From NCBI RefSeq assembly GCF_040115645.1, contig NC_089554.1, positions 496,001 to 560,000 on the forward strand: DNA of 64,000 nt. The letters run 5' to 3'. This document shows, one piece after another, positions 25,101 to 37,701 of this stretch. The notes below the pieces were generated by a model that had not been told where the DNA came from, did no database searches, and was given only the letters and a program-made list of their open reading frames with translations. The stretch comes from Euwallacea fornicatus (Eukaryota; Arthropoda; Insecta; Coleoptera; Curculionidae). Position 1 is the stretch's first letter, and each line of letters begins with the position of its first letter. Position numbers and translations under genes: made by a program.

Positions 25101-28100
25101 ATGATGGTAGCCATAGTCAACGTAAGGTCAAGATTTTTAATTATAATTGAGAAAATTAAATTCAATGTTCTAATATTTCAAGTGTCAACTGTGTATGCCT
25201 CTGGTTTGAGTTGAAATTATTTGTTAATTATGGTTCTTACGGAGGCAACCCTAATAGTTTCCAAGATTTTTTGAAAGTGTCAAGTATATTACTCACAAAC
25301 ATGTGGTTAATAAAAATTAAGAATTCTAGACAATTTGGTGGAGAACACGTTGTCCTTGCAGAATCGCTCATGATTCTTTTTGCTATTGTTCATAAAAAAA
25401 TTAAATTTATTAAATCATATATATTATTCAGCCCTCCAAGTTGTTAAGTTTTAACAAATTGAAACAAAATATTAAGATTACTAATAGCTTTATCTTTATT
25501 ATATAGGATAAGTCAATTTACACTTGCAGGGCTCTGGCATTTGATAGACTCCCTTATTTTCAGTTCGATAAATTATAAAAACATATCTCGTCAAATACTT
25601 CGTTTTTGAGATACAGGGTGTCAAAGGTTTAGACTTTTTTTTGTTGTATTTCGCACAGAGCTCCTATAATTTTTGAGATAATTTATTCATATGTTCACCA
25701 TTTTTACCTACGATGGTTCACTAGTTTTGACATATCTAGACGATTTAAAAACTTACAAGATGATATTTTTTTAGCAGTACGGTAGCTTTTTACTGCCTGC
25801 AACTTTTTTGTTTTTTACAGTTTTATCGTGTCTGTTCCGTCATTGTTTTCGAGTAATTTCAAAAAGTCTTTGAAAGGACGTATCATTAATAATCATCTTA
25901 TATATATAACCGATCTTTATTTCTCAAGAAATAGGCTATCGACCGATTGGTCTTTCCGCCTGTGTGTGTACATTTGATAGAGAAGAGAAAAAGAAATTTG
26001 CTTAACAGTAAAGGATAGTAATAATTAACAATAAAAAAAATGAAAATAAAAAGAAGGGTGGTGTTAGGTTAGGTGTTCTAACAAGGAGGCAGCTGGAAAA
26101 AGATAGCGGGATTGTCTGTTTGATCTTGTTAGGCACAGTGGGTTCAGTATGTTCCAGTTGTGAGGATTGTTTTTCCATTTGGTCTGTAATTGTCTGAGTC
26201 TTTCCGTTATTCTTGTCATCCGTGTCCGTTCATAGAGGAGTTCGTTGGATGGGTTGTGTAAGGGGTTTGAGGGATTTCTTATCTTGGTGATCAGTCTAAG
26301 TGCTATTTGTTCCGTGGTCTGTATATGCTTTCTGGTTTTGTCGGTAGCGTTTGCTCTGAGAATGTGTCCGTAGTCAAGCAGCGGCCTACAAATGGCTTTA
26401 TATAGTTTGGTTGCTGTTCTGGTACTGATTCCCTTGTTCTTGTATGTGAGTGCTCTAAAGTGCTTTGTCCTTTTTATAATTTCAGTCCTCGCATTTTGTA
26501 TATGTTTCGTAAATTTCAGCTTATTGTCTATTGTTATTCCCAAATATTTTATGTAGTGTCTTGGTTCAGTCCTGTGACCGTCCGCCATTATTGCCGGTGA
26601 GTTGTCTTTAATTTGATAATTTGGTATTATCAATTGGTTTTTAGTGGCGTTCGGTATTAGTCGCCATTTGTAGAACCACGCCATAGTGTTGTCCGTTAGT
26701 GTTTGTAGTTTTGCTACGGTTTTCGCGGTAGTTTTGTCGTGTGCAATCAATGCCGTATCGTCCGCGTATTGTAGTATGTATGCAGTTTTGTCGATGTGCT
26801 TTTTGTCTAGCCGATTGTGGTTGTATATGTCATGGCAATAGACGTTATAAAGAAGGGGGGAGAGTGGCGATCCTTGTGGAAGCCCTTGTTCGGGAGAAAA
26901 AGGAAAGGAGAGAGTGTTGTTAATGCGTACTTCCAATTGTCTGTTTTCGAGTAGATTTTTTATTATTTTAAGTAGGTACGTTGGTGTTTTAAGTTTGTAT
27001 AGTTTGTATAGTAGACCTTTGTGCCAAACACTGTCAAATGCTTTGTTAATGTCCATGAATAAACATGCTGATTTCCTGCCGCTGAGGTGTGTTGTTTGTA
27101 TGTTGTTGGTTAGTTCATAATTATCTTATTTATTCGCAATTTAACAAAAACACCTTGAGACAGTCATTAAAGTTACGAATAAATTGAAATAGTTCTGGAT
27201 TATTTGTAAAGTAATAATGCTTCGGATAATTATTATTACATGCTCTTATTGAAAAATCTTCGATCATTTTGATGCACTTTTACTATTATCGCGGAAAGAA
27301 TTTTTTAAAATGAAATGTTCTTTTAGAAACTTTTTTAAATTACAGGAAATGGTTACAAATACAACAAAACTGCAAGACAAAAAAGTTTCTAAATTGAATA
27401 TGGAATTCAAATTTTTTATATTAAGGAGTTAGTGGCGCACCATAAAAAAGTTCTGGATGGTTGAAAGAGGTCTGACCGCCGAAAAAATATCGCCCTGTAG
27501 GTTTTTAAATCATTTAAACAGGAGTTAAACACCCAGATATGGCAAAATCGTTTTTAAAAAACTTATATTTTATTAGTACAAAAGTATATTAAGAATAATT
27601 CCATCGTATGATTACTCGTCTAAATATATCCTGATATTGTGTAAAATAATGTATATGTAATGTAAAATAATTTCATTCAAATAAGCGCAAAGTCGGTATT
27701 TTCTTCCGTCAACAGAACTCGTACAAGGCTCTAGTTTAACTCATGTCAAAATTTGTGGAACATCGTAGCCAACAAATGGTGAAAATGTGAATAAATTACC
27801 TCAAAAACTATTGGAGCTGTGTGAAAAATATAAAAATAATCCAAAACTTTGACACCCTGTATCTCAAAAATAAAGCGTTGGCCGACATATATTTACATGA
27901 TTTACTAAACTTACAATGAGGTACTTTATCGAATTCCAGAGTCCTGTTAGCATAAACTGACTCGCTCTGTATATTTATATTAATTACGAACACGACATAT
28001 GAAATTTTAAATTAGTATTGTTTTCTAAAAACCTCTGATTTCTTTTTCGATAAAGTTTTCTTTACAATAGAAAGTATATTTTTTATTGTCTCAGGGTATG

Positions 28101-30603
28101 TTCGCATAACTAAACCGCTTCCCTGAATTGGCAACTTTTCTCCCATTTTACTAAATCTAGAACCATCGCATACATATATATTTCCTAAGATCGATTAACA
28201 GTACTTTTACAAAAGACAGAAAATACTAATATCACTTCATAAATGATTTACTCGAATGTTAACGCGATGTTGGACAAGATGTTGATAATGAGCGTAATAC
28301 CACTAATAATCAAGATAATTGTTTTTTTTCGCGTTCTAAAGACTTATAACATGTGCCGTAGGTATGCCCATCAATTAATGAGTGAAAGTGGGAGGCGTTT
28401 AAATGTCATTTTGTAAGTGAAAGTGAATGTTGCTGACAGTAGTCTGATCCACGCATTTGGTGCTTGGGGGTGACTTCCGATCATTGTTTCTTGTGGTGTA
28501 TAGTTAAGTTTCATCAGGTCAATGAGAATGACGTAATTAAAATTTTGGTTGAAAGTCGAAATTATTTGCAATTTTGGCTGTTGAACGTACTTAAGACCAC
28601 CTCTGGATGTCGCCAAAGAGTGATTACAGTTTAAATTCTTGCGAAGATTTTCAAAACTTTTTTTCACTCAATAAGATTTAATTTTTTTGTGTTTCAGGTT
28701 TTAATTGTATGTTAAGTCTAAAACGTATATATGATTCACACTACAATTCGGAATTGTAGCATTAAAAACTTCTACGGTTCTTCGCATCTTCCTTGCTCCC
28801 TATAAATAAAAATAATTTCAGATCTATGTTGAATTTTCTACATCACTTCAAAAATTACTCATAAAAACACACAAATTATCGCAATAAATGTTAACTAATT
28901 TTAATATCTATAAATATCTACCAGTATCACGGGTAAGTAAATATTTTCCATGTTACATAATATGAAAATCCTCGAAAAGTCACTATCTTTATGACATATT
29001 CCTCTCTTTACCGAAAAACTTTTATTTGAAATTTTTTATCCATACAACGTACCGATTTTGAATAACTTTCAGTCACAACTTTAAATGGGACACCCTGTAT
29101 ATCGAAACGGTATTCCATTGCAAATAAAAATAAACACTAAAAAAGTTCATATTTTACATGGATGTTTCTTTTCGACGACAGGTAATTTATTAAATTGATA
29201 AACATTTGCTTCAGTGATTAATGCTTCTTTCCTTTTCATAGTAAATTGATTTATTACCGTAATTACCTAACCATAATATATGTTTGAATTTTTGAAAATC
29301 TCTTTCTACCTAAAAAAAACAACTGTCGAATGTAAAAAGTGCGGTACCAAAATGTAGAGAATTAAAAGCCCTTTAAAATGATGCATCACTTATCCCCCTC
29401 TACCATTCAAGATATTTAAGATAGTGCCTTTATTAGCTAGAAGATTGAAAGAGGTAAAGTAAATTCTACATAAAAATTGTTCCCGTTGGATAATAAAATC
29501 GGTGTGTCTCGGCGATTCTTAAAAAATACATTTATTTTCGAGATAATAGTGGTGAGAAGTTTTTAAATTGACGCCCTGTATACTGATCCATTATAATATG
29601 TGCAACCTCCAGCATTGTGACAAACGATGAATGGGAGGAATTTACTAAAAGCAACATTGAAAAAGCGGCCAAAGAAGTAAATTCTGCCAGACAATTGAGG
29701 GGTTACACTGACATAATCATAAAACAGGCCGTAGACGCCCTTTGGGATCAGTACCACGAGGTGAATAGCGCGTTCAAGAGGAGAATTGCCGAGATCAGGG
29801 ACGTAAAGAATAAAATGGAGGTGCAACATTCTGAAGTATGTCGATTTCTTAAGTAAAGCTCAAATGTGAAGGTCATTTGAGCTTCATTTTTTATCAAAAG
29901 ATTATAATCTTAGACTTTTGAATTCCATGTAAACTACTTTGACGCTAAAGTTATCATATTAAGAAATAACCTAAACTATTTTTATGAACTTTTTATGAAA
30001 TATGTAGATCGTAAGACAGTCAAATGAAATTACAAGAACCGTCAGTAATTTGGAGAAGTCCTTGGCTGAAAAAGAAGGATTCGTCAAACTGGCTCATACG
30101 CGCCTTGGTAACAGGGTCCATAGGCCCGAGATGGAATTGTGTAAAGATGTAGTAGAAATTGCTTTGGTTAACGAAGTGGCTGAACTCAGAAAAAACGGGG
30201 CAATAATGCAGCGTATGCTAGCAGAGGTAACGAATTTTATAGTTGTTTATCTCGAAAGAGTAGAAACTCAAAAAAGTGGTAAAAGAATGCTTCCTACCAT
30301 ATCTCCGTTTAGGTTGCAAAACTTAATTATCATTTTGATGTGTGTTTGCATAACACATCAAAATGTGTGTGTTCCCGGTGTAACGAAGGCAAAATATAAT
30401 AATATTTTATCATTAAATGTATAAGTATTTTGTTCATATTTTGATGCATTATTTTTTTCTTCTAGACACATGCTAATCTTCGTTACCTTTTGAAAATTCA
30501 AATTCAGCTTGAAGAAGAGATGAACATCAAAACTAACTCTCTAAAAATCGATGAGGTTGATTGCATGACATTGAGGGAGAGCATGGATTATCATGCCTTC
30601 TAA
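22190..30603 (+). CDS. TEKT1: Tektin-1, axonemal microtubule inner protein
   Basis: Coiled-coil filament protein of ciliary and flagellar doublet microtubules, probably testis or sensory-cilium specific in an insect. Exons: 22190-22260, 22315-22414, 22936-23190, 23819-24066, 29613-29835, 30008-30226, 30466-30603. All borders are GT/AG and phases agree, giving 417 aa against about 418 for mammalian tektin-1. Landmarks in order: HTLSEWNLNNKHR near the start, ILRKGRIGIDL before residue 150, a long heptad-rich centre, AHTRLGNRVHRPEMELCKD (the tektin signature, usually RPNVELCRD, here with EM), and a C-terminal IDEVDCMTLRESM that resembles tektin-1 (IDEV.CM.MR) rather than tektins 2-5. No frameshift or stop was seen. 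Intron 4 (5.5 kb) is almost entirely transposon. An AATAAA lies at 30854. Confidence 0.92.
23330..23645. mobile_element. Short inverted-repeat element (MITE-like) in tektin intron 3
   Basis: GACAAATATCTGGGCAATTT near 23339 is the inverted partner of AGTTGCCCAGATATTTGCC near 23612. The pairing continues inward for about 40 bp (TTTCAATTTCAGAGAAAAAA against its inverted counterpart). About 310 bp in total, non-coding. Confidence 0.55.
25502..27973. mobile_element. Long-armed transposon nested in the tektin-intron element
   Basis: The inverted arms are about 205 bp (25502 to about 25710 and about 27760 to 27973). Paired landmarks are CAGGGCTCTGG at 25528 with CAGGACTCTGG read inverted from the right arm, then TTTTTGAGATACAGGGTGTC in both arms. 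The CAGGGTGT core lies about 112 bp inside each end. A LINE is inserted in the interior, and no transposase is recognised in what remains. Confidence 0.7.
25902..27116 (-). mobile_element. Jockey/CR1-like LINE, 5'-truncated, with long intact reverse-transcriptase frame
   Basis: The open frame 27056-26064 (330 aa) begins inside the reverse transcriptase. It contains MDINKAFDSVWHKGLL, GLPQGSPLSPLLYN and the YADD catalytic box, followed by the thumb region and a C-terminal WNILNP motif. Upstream coding in the same frame reaches the truncation point at about 27116. The 3' tail reads GGCGGAAAGACC then AATAAAGATCG on the minus strand. Near-identical 13-bp flanks (25889-25901 and 27117-27129, one mismatch) look like a target-site duplication. 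The endonuclease domain is missing. Confidence 0.82.
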
Positions 30604-30994
30604 AGCAAAGTGTGTTTATGGGAAATGTAAAATTTCCATACGCCATATTTGTCTTCATTTCGTAGAAAAAAAAGTTTTAAATGTCGAAGTGATTTCTATA
30701 AGGTTTTTAAGGACCATTTTAACAAAAATTTGCCTTCGTTTTTGTTCTTTTGTTTTTTTGAAATCATGTTTGTTAGAAGATTTAGGAGACGCCATATATA
30801 GATACATGGTTAAGAGCATCTCAACGAATATTTGATTAGCCTTTTAATTTTAAAATAAATAATTAATGGCAGACTTAAGAGTTTAGTGCTTTTCTACAAC
30901 GTTCTGAACACATTTTCTTTTCTAGAGTTCTCCCGAAAATTTTACATGAAAAATATAGTGTGCATTATTTTTTACTACTTACATATATCAATAA

Positions 30995-31290
30995 AATCTT
31001 TATTTCCACAAGGAAAAGGGCTATCGACCGTTGATGGTTTTTCTGCCCATGATACAAATTACTAAACTTAGTGTTTCATACTGTCCAAGAGAGAAAAGAA
31101 GAAAGAACAGAAATATTTTGAATCAGTTGCACTATTTACATTTACAGGTACAGTGCTCTATCAGAGTTGTATTGGGAAATTGGAGATTTGACTGTCTTGT
31201 TTGTCTTGTCAGACACAGTGGGGTTACTATTGCCCCTTTTTCTTTTTTATATTTACAGTGGTTTAAAAGAAAGTAGGTATCTAATTTAGA
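30995..31290 (-). mobile_element. LINE 3'-end relic
   Basis: It shares with the LINE at 25902-27116, in order on the plus strand, TCTTTATTTC, GGGCTATCGACCG, TTTTCTGCC and then TTGTCTTGTCAGACACAGTGG (counterpart TTGATCTTGTTAGGCACAGTGG near 26120). It is therefore a short diverged copy of the 3' end of a related LINE, lying between the end of tektin-1 and the end of TRIM37. Confidence 0.6.
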
Positions 31291-31521
31291 CGCATATTTT
31301 TTTGAATAATTCCATTTATTTCTTTTAAGTTTAGTATGTCGTCTTTAGTAAATATAATAATTATTATAAGTATAATAGTTTAAGTACACAGCCTACAATA
31401 AGAACTTAATTTGCTGGAATGAACATTTTAATATTAGCATAAATTAGTTTAATTATTAACAACTACAAAATAAACTTAAGATTCACGTGAAAATAGACGG
31501 TGGCTGTAGATACCAACCATT

Positions 31522-34500
31522 TTATAATGAGTGAGAATCATGGTCTGATCTGAAATTGAGAAAAATATGTCGGAATGAAACCTCGCACGAAAACAAAACA
31601 GTTTATCTACATTTTCATATTTAGAATAGTGGTAAATATTTAAATTTTTCGTTTACATTACGTAACACTTACTTTCTATTTTTTCTCTCCTCTTTTTCCG
31701 GCACCGAATGATCTTCATTGTTAACGTTTCTTTGGGCTTTAGGCGGTCGTCTTTGATTTAAAAGCGACGGAGTCCAGCTAAATTCTAGATAAAGAGAAAT
31801 TCGAGCATAACCAAGATTTTATAGAATATTTTTAAGGGCAGTTTTGATTTAAACGGTTAACTTCAGAACTTTCCAGCTCCCGGTCGAAATCAACGCCTCT
31901 TTTAACTAACTTTATATTTTATGTCCCACAATAAAACAATTTTTGTCGAGTTACGTTAGCTACAAGGTATAATGTCCCCCCAGGAATTTGAGAAGTTGTT
32001 AAGACTCGCGTTAGCATTATGTATTTCCAACGGTTGCTTAAGTTTTGTTATAATTTCTTGGCTTTGCCATAGTTATTTCCAACGGCAACATTTTTTTTAA
32101 ATAAAAACTTCTACCACAAAAGTACCTGTATTTGATGATGAAAGACATGCCTCCAAACCATCGCCCATTGCAGGAGCAGATGGCAAAACTGCCTGTAGCA
32201 CCGGTGCCGGGTGATTCACCTTAGCATGGTACTTCCGCCTGTCTTTTTGATCCTTTCTCCGACCTTGATCTTGATCCGGGTAACAATTTATAGACCTAAG
32301 GAACGATTCCAGGGGACCCATGACTGACTCCTGAATATACAAAACTTAAAATAAGAAGTTCCAATTTAGTGTACAATTAAATGTACTTTGGTACTAATTG
32401 GCACTGTTTCAGTCCAAGTGTCACTGGATGCATCGCTTACTGGCGACGCGTCTGAAATGGGACGAAATCTATGTTTCAGCCTTTTTCTATCAGTATTTGG
32501 TTTCTGTTGATCTACACACTGAATTAAAACCAAACTTATTCTTGGATTGTTATTTGTATACCTTGAGACTTTCGTCCTAACGAGCCTAACAGTGCGATAT
32601 CGAGATTAGAGGCAGTCATGTCTAAGAGAGCAGAAGAACTTGAAGGTATTGTACCTAAAAATAATAGATATTTGATTCATGAGCCAATAATTAACCAACA
32701 CAACTATACCTTTAACATTATTAAGAGTGTGCCTGCCACCAGATCCATCAAATAATGTCATAAGCTTAAATTTGGCCTCTAAGTTACTGCCCAAGTCTGT
32801 GGGAGACATGGCGGTAGCTCCAGCTACGCTACTTGCCGCTGAACTCAAATGATCGCGCAGCATCAGCCCTTGGGTCATTGAAAACTCGGCGTATTCTACA
32901 TCGTTTTCACCTGGAAAGAGTAAGTACATGCAAGTTTTAGTTGTTACTTCTCTAGAGACGCCGCTCACCGGGGAGATTCCATCGTATGTACTTCAATAAC
33001 TAACACTGTGAAGGATGAATCGGAATTCAATAAAAGTTTCTAAATGAAACTTTACAAAATTTTATACGAAATTATTATAAAAATATTTATTTAAAAAATG
33101 TGTGGCGATATAAGAATTAAACTATTAAAGGTTAATTTGGTATGGATTCGCCTGCATGGCCTAAGAAGAGCTGGGTGTCTTTTTCCACCTGACTACCACG
33201 TTCGGGGCTCTGATGACTCTCATAATATTCGTAAGATACACTTCCGCAGTCACCGTGCCCTAATAGGTATAGAAGAGTTATCGGGTAACGAAAATCGTAG
33301 TTTTTAGTGAAAACATTTAGTAATCCGAAAATAAGAGTTTTTAGTAAAATTGAAACCCTACTTTCAACAATTCTTCTAGTTATTGTAATCATAAATGCAA
33401 ATAAGTTACTTTTGCCATCTTTAGGTTTCATCTTTTATATCTGGGTCATAACTACATTGCCCTCTAACACAAAAGCATAAATCCAAATTAATTTTGGAAA
33501 AGAAAATAATTATAAAGAATGTCCTATTAACAATAATTAAAAGTTAAAAAAGAAGATACATGAACAATCTGAAATATCTTTAACAACAGTATAATTGAAG
33601 TAGAGTATTGGTCCCAATTATAACTTAAGTTTCAAATATTGGAGAAGAGTTCATAAACTACATACAGAACTATAAAAATAAAGAATTTTTCTAGCAACTC
33701 ACCTGACATGGTTTCAATATCAACGTCGTTCTCATCGTTTGAGTTATCACCAGTAGTAATTAGATTCACTTCTCGAGGCTCAAATTCCTCTATTAAAGGT
33801 TCAGGTTCACTTAGATCCTAAAAAGAATTGTATTCAATCTTTATGTATGTAAACATCCCAGCATTAACTTTCTTTCAATCACTCAAAAAAGGTATATCGC
33901 AATTGAAGAAAAAAGTTTAAAATTGTAAATCGCAAAGTTCTAAAGTAAAGATACAAAGAACGAGGCTAGTAACAACATCACGTGTTGGAGTGAAAGTTCA
34001 GCTACATAATTTGGGGAATCAAGGAGGAGTGGTTGACAGAAGTGCCAAAAACTCGAAAAACACGAAACTTTTAGCTTCATAAAAATTAATGACAAAAATC
34101 TGAAAATAAAACTTACGCTCTCACTGCTACTACTACTGAGTATCAAAGAAACTGTCGAATTCAGCAAATTTGGAGAACTCAAAGAAGTCCCCAACCCTCC
34201 CAAAAGTTGGTGCGATGAATCCGGAGTCAGCACCGATTCATTTGCTTTTTTGCTTTGAACTTGAGTTTGAATAGAAGATGCCGAGGTAGAAGAACTGCTG
34301 CTCACAATATTATTGTTGTTACATGGACAGTTATTCTCAGCGGAGGAATTTTTCGTTTGAACTGAACTGGAAAAAATATTTACGTCAATAAAATTAGTAG
34401 ACAATATAATATATTCTCAGACTTGGTACTACAACCAGCTACAGCCGCGTTCACATTCCTTGCCAAGATTGCGAAATTGGCCGAGTATGATTTCTCCGCA

Positions 34501-37500
34501 ACGTTGCTTTGAGAAGTGGAAGGAGTCGATCGAATATCAACGGCGACATCGTTTCCTACGGAAGGAGATAAACTTTGAACCGAGTACATGCTCTTAACTA
34601 GAGCCACACTGTGGATGTCGCCTTGATTACTTGCTCCTAAGGTGGCGGCAACGGCGTTTCTCGATATTTCTGCGGCCAAGCGCTGAAATGTCGAGATAAT
34701 TTAGATATTTTTTGAAGCACTACGGTCACCTAAAATATAGAGAACTACTTTTCGGCACAAAGCCATAGATAAAAGCGTAAAAGGCATTTTTGTTGTCGTT
34801 TTAGCAAACAAGGTGCAAGCAGTTCTGACTAGTGTTGACTGTATGAAACCAATCAGTACGCGCTCAAAATTATACATTAAGAGGGTCATTAACAAATAAT
34901 TTGATGAATATATACGTTTTTATACAAATCAAGTGATTTAAATAAAATAACAATAATAATAATAATCTGAATAATTCACCTCTTTTGATTCATTTATTTG
35001 CGAAATATACTGATTTTGCACTGTCTGAAGCTGATTAATGTACCATTGTTGATCTCGACATCGCTGATAGAAAGTGGGGGCACGAACTTGAAATCTAAAA
35101 AATTATATCAGGTGCTACGTTTGTAGGACAGAATATCAATGAATAGTCACGTGAGCTTTCACTACATTACATTTAAATTATAATAGAAAAACTCAGATCA
35201 TTACATTCAAGAAACTTTTTTGTAAAAACTTACCTGAGCACAAGGGTATCCAAAGCGACATTCAGATACCCTTCACTGGCCAATAAATCCAAACGAAAGA
35301 ATCTGTTATATCCCCAACATTCGCCTACTTCAAAATCAGAAGCAAACTCCCTGACGATATTTTTATCGGAATCCCTGCAGGCTTGATGGATCATCTCAAC
35401 ACGATACTCATATCTTATTGAAAAAAATACATAATAAACGCCTAAGTGCGATGGAACATCAAGCTCTCCGTGTACTTAATTTTAAACTGAATTCTGTAAA
35501 TTATACACACTTTGAGGGCTCTGGATATCCAGCGCTGAGCTCCAGAAAAACGGACAAATAATTCCCTCGGACCACCCCATTCCCATCAGGGTATACTTTC
35601 AGTCTCCAGCAGAGACCGTTGCAATGTAAAGGGGTGGAATATACAGGGTCAGCTTTACGTTGCAGTTGGGTAAAACCATGCATTACGAAAGTACTGCTAC
35701 TGTACGCAGGCACGATTTCACTAAAAACCAAAAAGAATTGTATATGAGCCAAATTATTAATGTTTTATCAAGTTTAACCGCAAACTAATTTGGATAGAAA
35801 CGTTGAAATAGATTCTAAATTTCTATTGAAACTAATTCGAAGTTAAAATTGAAAGCACATTAATAATTTGACTCTGAATGTAGTAGAACCTATGGAAATC
35901 AGCGGGCACTGGCGCAGTGACAAAGCTAGTCATTGGTTTCTTCCTCACGTTGTGAATCATCCGCGAGAGTTCTGAACTTTTTGAAATCAAATCCGATCGA
36001 GTACAGGTGTGCAACTGATGTTCAATTTCATGAAGGAGATGCTCCAGTTGCTCAGTTTCCTATATATATTTTTTAAGTGATTGTTTATATAAGAACTGTG
36101 TTAACAGATTAGTAATAATTATAGAAGAAAAGGCCAACACTGTCATTAATTCAACAACAGCAATGGTATCTAACCTCATCAGGTCCCATCCCACAGAAAT
36201 ATACAAAAATGAGCCAGAAAATTGTGAAGACGTACTTGTGCAGATGACTCTGTGGCCTGTTCTCAGCAGCTTTTAATTTTACTTACTTGAGTAAGGGTGT
36301 CTTTCTGGCCCATTAATGTGAGAAGTTTAGTTTTTAGTTGCGAATCCAGCCTTGCTATCATAAGTTCCACAGCATTTCGGATTTCTCGTACTCTTTCATC
36401 TTTGGCAGATCTGACCGACTCCACATTTCTTTCCTAAATTTTAAATTTACTTTCAATAGAAATAATTAAAGGTAGAAGTCAATAGATGGTGTGAATTTTA
36501 TCCACTTAAATTATACATAAATTGCAAAAGCATTATTAAAATAAGACTGAAAACCTTATGAAGAAAATTAGAAAATTTTGTTTTAATAAAAACATCAGGT
36601 ATAAAAAAGTGAAAGTAATAAAAAAAATTAACAAAATAAAATAACATTGTAACATACCACTTCCTGGACAATGCAAATGAGCTCCATTAACCTTCTTCTC
36701 AGCTGAGCCACCTCATCTTTTATTTGTGTAACATGCTGCTCATACACTTCATCTAGTGGCTTAAATGTATGACCTGAATGAGTGCCACCCCATAAAGCAC
36801 ACTGATGACAGATACAACAACGGCATGTCCAACAATAAACTGACAACTTTTCAAAATGAGTGGCACATCTGCACAATAATTTAGAGACGGATAATTTACA
36901 AATTGTTCAAAAAAAGTAATAAGTTTTAATCTTACTTATCCCTTTCATTTTCATCACCCCGGTTACTGTTTAAACTAACAGCCTGTAGGGTATCAAGTTG
37001 TTGGGTGACCTCTTCAACCCAGCGGCAATTCACTAATTCATGGAGATGCAAGGAAGCTCGACAATGGGGACATTGTGACCTTTGCTCAGTAAGCCATCTC
37101 CTAATGCAAACATAACAGCACAGCTTTGAGCAGTGAGGGCATAGATGAGCATCCCTCAACTTTTCCATGCATATGAAGCAACGAAACACCTCTGCAAGGG
37201 TCTACAAATCATCATAATAATGTACTATGTGTTTTTTTATAAAAATAAAAATGTGTCAGAAATTTTAATTGAGGTGTCTTACAAATTCAGTTGAGGAGCT
37301 ATTGAAACAATTCATGTTTGTGAATATTGGGGTTTATTACGATATTTGTACAATTGATTTTGACATACTCAAATGACAGAATCAGGCAAAGTAAGGACAG
37401 AAATGTTGGAATTAGTAAATGGTAACTATGAAGCAACAGGGTTTGAAAAAGTTTATGAACAGGGATTCTTAAAAACCATTTTGTTCTAGCTCTCACACTT

Positions 37501-37701
37501 CACTTACAAAGGGCTTAAAATTACATTGAAAAGCAATGAGTGTTCATACTAAAATGGGCGCTATGTATTCAGATGGAAGCTGTGCTATTTTGAGCGTGTG
37601 AGCTTCTCTTAAGCCCTAGTATCAAAAAACTTAACGGTTAAATAATTCACCTCAACGCTGTGATCATCCTGTTTACTTCCTGGTTTGTTTCTTGTTGCCA
37701 T
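31522..37701 (-). CDS. TRIM37: TRIM37-like E3 ubiquitin ligase (RING, B-box, coiled coil, MATH)
   Basis: RING-type ubiquitin ligase; mammalian TRIM37 acts at centrosomes, peroxisomes and chromatin. Exons on the minus strand: 37701-37651, 37201-36936, 36868-36658, 36433-36287, 36059-35890, 35720-35511, 35413-35234, 35094-34980, 34682-34423, 34366-34117, 33817-33703, 32910-32710, 32621-32562, 32451-32387, 32330-32126, 31784-31673, 31549-31522. All phases agree (2646 bp, 881 aa; the human protein is 964 aa). Domains: RING at about 26-70 (CFICMEKLRDAHLCPHC), B-box at about 106-150 (CATHFEKLSVYCWTC), coiled coil to about 270, and MATH at about 285-440 (CWRLKVYPDGNGVVRGNYL, GECWGYNRFF). A Ser-rich tail follows, with the arthropod motif GENDVEYAEFS near residue 660. 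The start MATRNKPG fits the family. The last three tail exons are assigned by phase only and are less certain. Confidence 0.9.
33197..33259 (-). other. Possible cassette exon of TRIM37
   Basis: Lies in the intron between the exons ending at 33703 and starting at 32910, which join in phase 1. It has an acceptor (CCTATTAG) and donor (GTAGTC), and its 63-bp length keeps the frame. It would add GHGDCGSVSYEYYESHQSPE plus two residues. No family match; could be chance. Confidence 0.25.

Larger units (their letters stand above)
24088..29582. mobile_element. Large long-armed transposon filling tektin intron 4
   Basis: The left arm starts TATAGGGTGTCAATTTGAAA at 24088. The inverted right arm starts TATACAGGGCGTCAATTTAA at 29582. 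The arms can be followed for over 400 bp, including TTAATCACTGAAGCA near 24495 and its partner near 29215. It begins 21 nt after the donor site and ends 30 nt before the acceptor. A second long-armed element (25502-27973) is nested inside. No intact transposase could be read in the remaining interior. Confidence 0.75.

Noticed and set aside
26741..27120. Plus-strand frames at 26741-26923 and 26914-27120
   Set aside because: Shadows of the LINE reverse transcriptase frame on the minus strand.
28371..28667. 98-codon minus-strand frame inside the tektin-intron transposon
   Set aside because: No transposase or other family motif could be recognised; treated as part of the element's interior.
33098..33431. 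Plus-strand frame 33098-33307 and the full 99-codon minus-strand frame 33132-33431 as separate genes
   Set aside because: No start context or family match; only the 63-bp part with splice sites was kept as a possible cassette exon.
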